Positions 1-5,015 of a DNA stretch of 5,542 nucleotides are shown in pieces. The notes beneath the pieces were generated by a model, which was given only the letters and a program-made list of their open reading frames with translations, was not told the DNA's origin and did not search any database. Positions within the stretch are counted from its first letter, which is position 1. Each line of letters begins with the position of its first letter. A program made the position numbers and the translations under genes. The stretch lies in the NCBI GenBank assembly GCA_946479055.1, contig CAMLEX010000370.1, forward strand, positions 1 to 5,542, read 5' to 3'. The DNA is from an uncultured Bacteroidota bacterium. Lineage in GTDB: Bacteria; Bacteroidota; Bacteroidia; Chitinophagales; Chitinophagaceae.

Positions 1-179
1 TTGGCAATCGTTGTTATATTAATAATGCCATCCTTGATAAAAATTGCCGCATCGGTGATGATGTACGTATCAACGGCGGAACACATCTTGAAAATACTGA
101 TCAACCCCTTTATACTATTAAAGATGGGATAGTAGTTGTAAAAAAAGGAGCTATTATACCGAATGGTTTTGTCATCTAA
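1..179 (+). CDS. glgC: Glucose-1-phosphate adenylyltransferase, C-terminal end (5' partial)
   Basis: Only the last 58 complete codons are present. The frame begins at base 3 and stops at TAA 177-179; the start lies before the window. The visible peptide contains KNCRIGDDVRING and ends DGIVVVKKGAIIPNGFVI, which I recognise as the C-terminal left-handed beta-helix domain of bacterial and plant-like GlgC. GlgC makes ADP-glucose from glucose-1-phosphate and ATP in the cytoplasm, the committed step of glycogen synthesis, and this C-terminal domain normally contributes to allosteric control and tetramer assembly. The catalytic domain is not visible, so activity cannot be judged. Its position just before a maltodextrin transporter and amylase fits an alpha-glucan storage and use cluster. 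The main alternative would be another nucleotidyltransferase with a hexapeptide-repeat tail, but the final VVVKKGAIIP..FVI pattern favours GlgC. Confidence 0.88.
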   Translation, partial: GNRCYINNAILDKNCRIGDDVRINGGTHLENTDQPLYTIKDGIVVVKKGAIIPNGFVI

Positions 180-204
180 GACCTGGAATCGTTTTCAAAA
201 GAGC

Positions 205-222
205 AGGAAGGGTTTCCTTTTT
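205..222 (+). terminator. Weak candidate terminator after glgC
   Basis: A 5-bp stem (AGGAA 205-209 with TTCCT 214-218, loop GGGT) is followed by a short T run, 26 bases after the glgC stop. More T-rich sequence follows at 231-242. The stem is short and AT-leaning, so it would be a poor intrinsic terminator. It is listed because it is the only stem-plus-T structure between glgC and the transporter gene. If it does not work, the transporter could be co-transcribed with glgC. Confidence 0.25.
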
Positions 223-294
223 CGAGAAAGTTTTTCATTTTTTAAAATGTGTACTTGTTACATAAACTTCCTATCTTCCATTTATATTTTTTGA

Positions 295-306
295 GGGCTT
301 CAGCCC
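295..306. repeat. Short GC-rich palindrome GGGC-TTCA-GCCC
   Basis: GGGC (295-298) pairs with GCCC (303-306) around a TTCA loop, in otherwise AT-rich non-coding DNA. The wider string AGGGCTTCAGCCCC resembles the GGGCTGAAGCCC-type palindromes that recur in many bacterial genomes as REP-like elements. A single copy in this window cannot establish that it is a repeat. It could equally be part of the transporter mRNA leader. Confidence 0.3.
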
Positions 307-340
307 CGATGAAGTTTGCCATTTTTTGAAAATTAAATAC

Positions 341-360
341 ACCCCTTTTGGGGATGGGGT
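341..360 (+). promoter_or_regulatory. Possible leader hairpin just before the transporter start codon
   Basis: CCCC (342-345) can pair either with GGGG 350-353 around a TTTT loop, or, as ACCCC 341-345, with GGGGT 356-360 around a larger loop. The second pairing ends 12 bases before the ATG at 373, so either form could affect ribosome access in the mRNA leader. No recognisable riboswitch core is present, and I found no convincing Bacteroidota-type promoter (TTTG ... TAnnTTTG) in 180-372. A regulatory role is inference only. Confidence 0.3.
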
Positions 361-372
361 ATTACGATTGCT

Positions 373-1887
373 ATGAGTACTGTTCTTGCCGGTACAAAGC
401 CACGCTTAAGTGTTGCTACCATCATCAACATGAGTGTGGGATTTTTTGGAATCCAGTTCGCTTTTGGATTACAAAATGCCAACGTCAGCCGCATCTTTCA
501 AACACTCGGAGCTAAGATCGAAGAAATTCCAATTCTCTGGATAGCAGCACCCCTGACAGGTTTGATCATTCAGCCCATCATCGGACATTTCAGTGATAAA
601 ACATGGCTTGGCAAATGGGGCAGAAGAAGACCTTATTTTTTAGTGGGTGCTATTTTTGCCGCTTTAGCTTTATTTCTTTTTCCCAATGTACATACGTTAT
701 GGATGGCTGCTTTGATGCTTTGGGTATTGGATGCAGCCATCAATGTTTCGATGGAACCTTTTCGTGCTTTTGTAGGTGATATGTTGCCGGATGAACAACG
801 CACAACCGGTTTCGCCATGCAAAGTTTTTTTATAGGAGTAGGAGCGGTTATTTCTTCCGTTCTTCCATATATATTAACAAGCTTTGGAGTAGCTAATGAA
901 GCGACACCGGGTATCATTCCGGATTCTGTAAAGATCTCTTTTTATGCAGGTGCTATTATATTTATTGTTGCTATTGCTTATACGGTATTTACTACAAAGG
1001 AATATTCCCCAACGCAGCTACGGTCATTTGGTGTATTGGAAGAAAGTGACGAAGAGATCACGATACAAACACCATTTGCCAACTTTAGAAAGAAGGGATT
1101 TCAATGGCTTATCATCGGTTTTATTTTATCATTGGGCTTATATCTCAATAATGAATTTGGAACAAGGCATTTGGAAAAGGAGTTGTATGTACTTACGCTC
1201 GGATTGGCGGCTTTTGGAGTATTTCAATTAGTAGCTGCATTCTTTCTCAGTTATGATAAAAAAAATGCGTTGGTAGAAATAATGGATGACCTGAACCATT
1301 TACCTGCAACGATGAAAAAGCTTGCAGTCATCCAGTTCTTCAGTTGGTTTGCATTATTTTCTATGTGGATATATACAACTCCGGCACTGGCACAGCATAT
1401 CTATGGTACCGAAGATGCTTCATCAGCAGCTTATAATAAAATGGGAAACTGGGTGGGTGTGTTATTTGCCTGGTATAATGGATTCGCCGCATTGTTTGCA
1501 TTCCTGTTGCCGGTATTATCAAAAAAATACTCAAGACCCGTTACACATATGATCGCTTTGATAGCAGGTGGGCTGGGCCTTATATCTTTTTATCTTTTTA
1601 AAAATGAGAATTACCTCATCATCAGTATGGCTGGTATTGGTTTTGCGTGGGCAAGTATCCTGGCGATGCCGTATGCTATCTTAACCAAATCGCTGAGGCA
1701 AAAAAAGATGGGTGTATATTTGGGCATATTTAATTTCTTCATTGTATTGCCACAAATATTGGCTGCAACATTGTTGGGAATATTTACAAAAAGCATTTTT
1801 TCCGGCAATGCCATTTACACTATTGTATTAGGCGGATGTTCTATGCTTGTTGCAGCATTCTTATCAATGCGTTTAAAAGAAAAATAA
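373..1887 (+). CDS. SLC45/GPH-type MFS sugar transporter, probably for maltose or maltodextrin
   Basis: This 504-residue inner-membrane protein belongs to the major facilitator superfamily and most resembles the SLC45/sucrose-transporter branch. Supporting motifs are NMSVGFFGIQFAFGLQNAN at 19-37, GRRRP at 83-87 in the loop after helix 2, NVSMEPFRAFVGD at 124-136, QFFSWFALFSMWIYTTPA at 321-338, GFAWASILAMPYAIL at 423-437 and LGIFNFFIVLPQ at 450-461. The last two match the conserved helix segments of sugar:proton symporters of this group. By eye there are about 14 hydrophobic segments rather than 12, because two extra helices (about 243-259 and 271-293) sit between the two halves. The start at 373 is preferred because the next Met (residue 20) lies inside the first conserved segment. 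A GH13 enzyme gene follows after 71 bases on the same strand, so the substrate is probably maltose or a short alpha-glucan. No Shine-Dalgarno site of the usual kind is visible. The family is secure; the exact sugar is inferred. Confidence 0.88.
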   Translation: MSTVLAGTKPRLSVATIINMSVGFFGIQFAFGLQNANVSRIFQTLGAKIEEIPILWIAAPLTGLIIQPIIGHFSDKTWLGKWGRRRPYFLVGAIFAALALFLFPNVHTLWMAALMLWVLDAAINVSMEPFRAFVGDMLPDEQRTTGFAMQSFFIGVGAVISSVLPYILTSFGVANEATPGIIPDSVKISFYAGAIIFIVAIAYTVFTTKEYSPTQLRSFGVLEESDEEITIQTPFANFRKKGFQWLIIGFILSLGLYLNNEFGTRHLEKELYVLTLGLAAFGVFQLVAAFFLSYDKKNALVEIMDDLNHLPATMKKLAVIQFFSWFALFSMWIYTTPALAQHIYGTEDASSAAYNKMGNWVGVLFAWYNGFAALFAFLLPVLSKKYSRPVTHMIALIAGGLGLISFYLFKNENYLIISMAGIGFAWASILAMPYAILTKSLRQKKMGVYLGIFNFFIVLPQILAATLLGIFTKSIFSGNAIYTIVLGGCSMLVAAFLSMRLKEK

Positions 1888-1894
1888 TTAAAAT

Positions 1895-1934
1895 GATGGT
1901 AGGTCCCATCCTGAATATCCGGGACAAGTTCTGG
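1895..1934 (+). other. Overlapping hairpins in the transporter-amylase spacer
   Basis: Three pairings overlap in the 71-bp spacer: GATGG 1895-1899 with CCATC 1906-1910; GTCCC 1903-1907 with GGGAC 1921-1925; and CCGGGA 1919-1924 with TTCTGG 1929-1934 (two G-T wobbles, CAAG loop). The second excludes each of the others, while the first and third could form together. No T run follows any of them, so none looks like an intrinsic terminator. They could stabilise or punctuate a transporter-amylase transcript. Function is unproven. Confidence 0.3.
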
Positions 1935-1958
1935 CCAAAATAAATAAAAAATAAACGG

Positions 1959-3845
1959 ATGAAATTATTATCCCGATCACTGGGTTGTTTACTTGGGTTA
2001 TTATTTTTCGTTGAACTATCAGCACAGCCAAATGTTTACCCTTCCAACTGGTGGATAGGAATGAAAAACCCTAAGCTGCAATTGATGATCCACGAAGAAA
2101 ATATTGCGAATAAAATTCCGATGTATAAACTTTCAGCAGCGGGAATGAAATTAGTTGAAGGAGTAACATTAAAAATGATTCACAGGGTAGAGAATCCCAA
2201 CTATGTTTTTTTAGATCTGGTTATTGATAAAAATGCTAAACCGGGTGAACGGACTTTAAGCTTTGGATCACCCGCCAATGGAATTACAATAAACTATGAA
2301 TTAAAATCCCGTAGTAAAGAGAATGGTAAGACACGTATCAAAGGCGTTACTGCAAAAGATTTTATTTACCTGATGATGCCGGATCGTTTTGCCAATGGCG
2401 ATCCTTCCAATGATATTATAAAAGGTTATCGTGATGAAACAAGTGACCGCAATAATAAATTTTCAAGACATGGTGGCGATTTCAAAGGCATCACTGATCG
2501 CCTGGATTATTTTGAGCAATTAGGTGTAACAACGCTCTGGCTCACGCCGGTGATTGAAAATGATATGCCCCTGATGAACGAATGGGGTAATAATGTAGCA
2601 GGCTATCACGGTTATTGGTTTACGGATCATTACAAAATAGATAAAAGACTAGGCGGTAATGAAGGGTACAAAACTTTTTGCGATGCCCTGCATAAAAATG
2701 GAATGAAAGTAATACAGGATGCTGTTTACAATCATGTTGGTGATCATCATTGGTTTATTTTGGATCCGCCGATGAAAGATTGGGTGAATGTGTGGCCATC
2801 CTTCCAGGGGCCCAATCATAAAGAGGAAGTTTTTTTCGATCCCTATGTTTCCGCAATTGATAAAAAGATCATGCTCGACGGATGGTTTGTTCCGCACCTG
2901 CCAGATCTGAATCAGCGAAATCCTTTTGTCGCTAATTTTCTTATTCAGCATGCTATCTGGACCACGGAAGAGTTTGGCATAGATGGCTGGCGTGTGGATA
3001 CTTACAAATACTGCGATGAACAGTTTATGAATAACGTAAACACGGCGCTTGAAAAAGAATTTCCTCATCTTACTGTTTTTGGCGAATCATGGGTAAATAC
3101 AATTACAGCCAATGCTTACTTTACAAAAAACAATATGTCTGTTCCTTTTAAACATAACGCGAAAGGAATGCTGGATTTCCAAACCAGTTTTGCTATACTG
3201 GCTGGCATGAATGAACCTTTTAATGGCGTGAATAAATTATACACAACATTGGCCCAGGATGTATTGTATAAAGATCCGATGAATAATTGCATTTTCATGG
3301 ATAATCATGATATGGATCGTGTGTTCTCGGTAGTAGATGAAGATTGGAGCAGGCTTAAAGCAGGTCTCAACTGGCTGTTAACATTGAGAGGCATTCCTCA
3401 ACTTTATTATGGCACCGAAGTATTAATGAAAAATAAAAAGGTAAATACCGATGCGACTGTAAGAGAAGATTTTCCCGGTGGCTGGAAAGAAGATGCCACC
3501 AATAGATTTACAACTGTGGGAAGAAGTGCTAAAGAAAATGAAGTATTTAATTATACCTGTGCTTTGGCAAATTTCAGGAAAAATTCATCTGCCATCACCA
3601 GTGGTAGGACAATGCAGTTTATTCCCAAAGACGGAATATATATTTATTTCCGTTATAACAACAAACAGACCATTATGGTCATTACCAATACGGGTGATAA
3701 TCCCGTAAAACCGGATTGGAACTATTATACAGAAAGAACAGCAGGGTTTAAACAAATAAAAGATGTTGTCTCCGGAAATAGTACGCTGTTGCAAGACTAT
3801 GAAATAAAACCGAAAGAGAGTTTTGTATTTGAATTGATGAAATAA
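1959..3845 (+). CDS. Exported GH13 cyclomaltodextrinase / neopullulanase-like alpha-glucan hydrolase
   Basis: This 628-residue glycoside hydrolase of family 13 has the architecture of Flavobacterium cyclomaltodextrinase and Bacteroides SusA. Residues 1-22 form a signal peptide (hydrophobic LLGLLFFVELSA, likely cleaved after SA before Gln23). An N-terminal beta domain spans about 24-115 and opens with YPSNWWIGMKNPKLQL. The catalytic barrel covers about 130-540 and a C-terminal beta domain about 547-626. The conserved GH13 regions are intact: DAVYNH 254-259; GWRVD 343-347 with nucleophile D347; FGES 374-377 with acid/base E376; and DNHD 448-451 with D451. PDRFANGDPSND at 141-152 and REDFPGGW at 502-509 are typical of this subgroup. 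It should cleave alpha-1,4 links in cyclodextrins, maltodextrins or pullulan, most likely in the periplasm, supplying the adjacent transporter. The length matches full-length relatives and there is no sign of damage. The start ATG follows an A-rich leader without a Shine-Dalgarno site. The fold and catalytic class are firm; preference among cyclodextrin, pullulan and starch is not determinable here. Confidence 0.93.
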   Translation: MKLLSRSLGCLLGLLFFVELSAQPNVYPSNWWIGMKNPKLQLMIHEENIANKIPMYKLSAAGMKLVEGVTLKMIHRVENPNYVFLDLVIDKNAKPGERTLSFGSPANGITINYELKSRSKENGKTRIKGVTAKDFIYLMMPDRFANGDPSNDIIKGYRDETSDRNNKFSRHGGDFKGITDRLDYFEQLGVTTLWLTPVIENDMPLMNEWGNNVAGYHGYWFTDHYKIDKRLGGNEGYKTFCDALHKNGMKVIQDAVYNHVGDHHWFILDPPMKDWVNVWPSFQGPNHKEEVFFDPYVSAIDKKIMLDGWFVPHLPDLNQRNPFVANFLIQHAIWTTEEFGIDGWRVDTYKYCDEQFMNNVNTALEKEFPHLTVFGESWVNTITANAYFTKNNMSVPFKHNAKGMLDFQTSFAILAGMNEPFNGVNKLYTTLAQDVLYKDPMNNCIFMDNHDMDRVFSVVDEDWSRLKAGLNWLLTLRGIPQLYYGTEVLMKNKKVNTDATVREDFPGGWKEDATNRFTTVGRSAKENEVFNYTCALANFRKNSSAITSGRTMQFIPKDGIYIYFRYNNKQTIMVITNTGDNPVKPDWNYYTERTAGFKQIKDVVSGNSTLLQDYEIKPKESFVFELMK

Positions 3846-3850
3846 GAATG

Positions 3851-3900
3851 GTTTTATAATGTTATAAAGCAAATGTTGAAAAAATAAAACCTTGCTTATA
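3851..3900. terminator. AT-rich hairpins between convergent genes, possible terminator
   Basis: Downstream of the amylase stop, 3851-3859 pairs with 3862-3870 (nine positions including one G-T, centred on TTTATAA/TTATAAA). Alternatively, 3863-3872 pairs with 3892-3900 as TATAA(A)GCAA/TTGCTTATA with one bulged A and a 19-base loop. The two are mutually exclusive. The location, between the ends of a + and a - gene, is where transcription should stop from both sides. Neither has a strong GC stem followed by a clear T run, so a canonical terminator is not shown. Confidence 0.35.
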
Positions 3901-3937
3901 CCGGTGATTGATTTTTGGTTTACATAAATTTTATCAT

Positions 3938-4759
3938 CTATTTTGGTTTTTCATAGATAAATCTCACCATTGCATTTTTCTTATTATCGGAGGTAAGATA
4001 TACCTGGTATCGTTTATCATTGGCATCAACGATCATTAAAGCTGTATTAGGAGGTATCGAACCGAGATTTTCTCCTACCATTATCATTTCCTGTCTTGGT
4101 TTGGCAAAATCTATTTTTACAAAAATTGTTATGGGTTTAGTAGCAAGAACCTGTCTTGACACAACAGGCATGTCATTTACATATACTGATATGGTATCGC
4201 CATCAATAACACCATTATCATAAAAATCCAGCCGCAGATTGCCGGTATCCACTTTTATTTCCTTTACCAGTTCAAGTTTTCGTTCTATCAATACCGGGGG
4301 TACTTCAGGTTTGAAAGCAGATTTCAAAATACGGGTCAATACAATAGTGCCGGGAGGGCAGGAACTTTTGCCATCCATTGTATTACCCGCCCAGGAGCCG
4401 CGCAGCTGTTCTTCTTTTCCATCTGTGTGAAAAGTCAAAGCATACTTTTTAATACACGGAATACAATCAGGAGGAATACGAAAGACAGATACTTTTTGCT
4501 CCTCTATATGTAGTGATTTTGCAATAGTATCATATATGCCTTCAAATTCTTCTTTTACATAATTGGTCGTGTCGGAGTAATGGTAGGAATTGCCCCTGAT
4601 CTTTACGCCTTCTATTTGTAATTGAAACTCGATATTGTAAACAGGAAAGCATCCACCGGGTTCCATTACCAGCCGGCCTTTCCAGAAACCATTTATATCC
4701 TGAGCCTTTGCGCAGAAGGCAGATAAAAAACACAGATATAAAATAACTAAACGATACAT
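3938..4759 (-). CDS. Secreted two-domain protein of unknown function
   Basis: This is a 273-residue protein with no function I can assign. Residues 1-20 form a signal peptide ending in AKAQ, so it is exported, probably to the periplasm or outside. Residues 21-145 look like an all-beta domain opening with INGFWKGRL, the sort of W-x-G start seen in small beta-barrel, lipocalin-like proteins. It holds all four cysteines of the mature protein (C37, C99, C102, C134), including a CIPC pair, which could form disulfides. A linker at about 146-170 (KPEVPPVLIERKLELVKEI) leads to a C-terminal domain at about 171-273 containing YDNGVIDGDTISVYVN and ENLGSIPPNTALMIV. The same C-terminal domain occurs in the gene upstream at 5016-5542, with about half the residues identical by hand alignment. 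The ATG at 4759 is chosen because it starts the signal peptide directly. The 256-bp gap before it suggests its own promoter or a long leader. The lipocalin-like reading is only an impression. Confidence 0.85.
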   Translation of the reverse strand: MYRLVILYLCFLSAFCAKAQDINGFWKGRLVMEPGGCFPVYNIEFQLQIEGVKIRGNSYHYSDTTNYVKEEFEGIYDTIAKSLHIEEQKVSVFRIPPDCIPCIKKYALTFHTDGKEEQLRGSWAGNTMDGKSSCPPGTIVLTRILKSAFKPEVPPVLIERKLELVKEIKVDTGNLRLDFYDNGVIDGDTISVYVNDMPVVSRQVLATKPITIFVKIDFAKPRQEMIMVGENLGSIPPNTALMIVDANDKRYQVYLTSDNKKNAMVRFIYEKPK

Positions 4760-4834
4760 TAAAATGAAAATAAAAGAAAAATTGGAAGCTGGTATAAAAA
4801 TTACAGAAACGGCAAGACAAGTACGAAGTACGAG

Positions 4835-4857
4835 CTACGAAATATTTTAGTTCGTAG
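4835..4857. repeat. Perfect 7-bp hairpin CTACGAA/TTCGTAG
   Basis: CTACGAA 4835-4841 pairs exactly with TTCGTAG 4851-4857 around a 9-base AT loop. The left arm is the right half of the first 16-bp motif copy, so this local hairpin competes with the long-range pairing of that copy to 5001-5016. The right arm is effectively a fifth, half-length copy of the motif. Confidence 0.5.
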
Positions 4858-4925
4858 TGTTATTTTACATTCATAAACTACCGGAGTACAAAGTAACAAA
4901 AAAGACGTATAGCCTTTTCTAGTGA

Positions 4926-4981
4926 TTTCGTATCCCATACTGTGATACTTAGCAACGAACTATATAGTATGGGCTACAAAA
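4926..4981. repeat. Inner long hairpin with CCCATACT/AGTATGGG core
   Basis: The core CCCATACT 4934-4941 pairs perfectly with AGTATGGG 4966-4973, enclosing a 24-base loop. Pairing continues outward through GTA/TAC and TTT/AAA with only two mismatches, giving 14 paired positions of 16 per arm. It lies inside the outer inverted repeat 4826-4841/5001-5016. No T run follows it on either strand, so it is not a standard terminator. Confidence 0.6.
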
Positions 4982-5015
4982 AAATAGTACATTATCGATC
5001 TTCGTATCTCGTACT

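Noticed and set aside
633..917. Open frame on the - strand inside the transporter gene
   Set aside because: It lies entirely within a well-supported transporter coding region and its translation has no recognisable domain. The same applies to the other frames overlapping the transporter, the amylase and the 273-residue gene.
1959..2024. Possible lipoprotein signal (SLGC, Cys10) in the GH13 enzyme
   Set aside because: A lipobox needs a hydrophobic residue, usually Leu, at -3; here it is Ser7. The cysteine also comes before the hydrophobic core rather than after it. Ordinary signal-peptide cleavage near SA/Q22-23 fits better.
4200..4226. EF-hand or dockerin-like calcium loop in YDNGVIDGDT
   Set aside because: Aligning Gly183 and Ile185 to the EF-hand pattern leaves Tyr at position 3 and Ile at position 12 instead of acidic residues. 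Asp178 at position 1 is Lys in the paralogue. The acidic run is conserved but does not match a known calcium loop.
4887..4900. Bacteroidota-type -7 promoter element on the - strand (TTACTTTG)
   Set aside because: It is one base short of TAnnTTTG, has no TTTG at the expected upstream distance, and lies about 130 bases from the start codon. This is too weak to list as a promoter.
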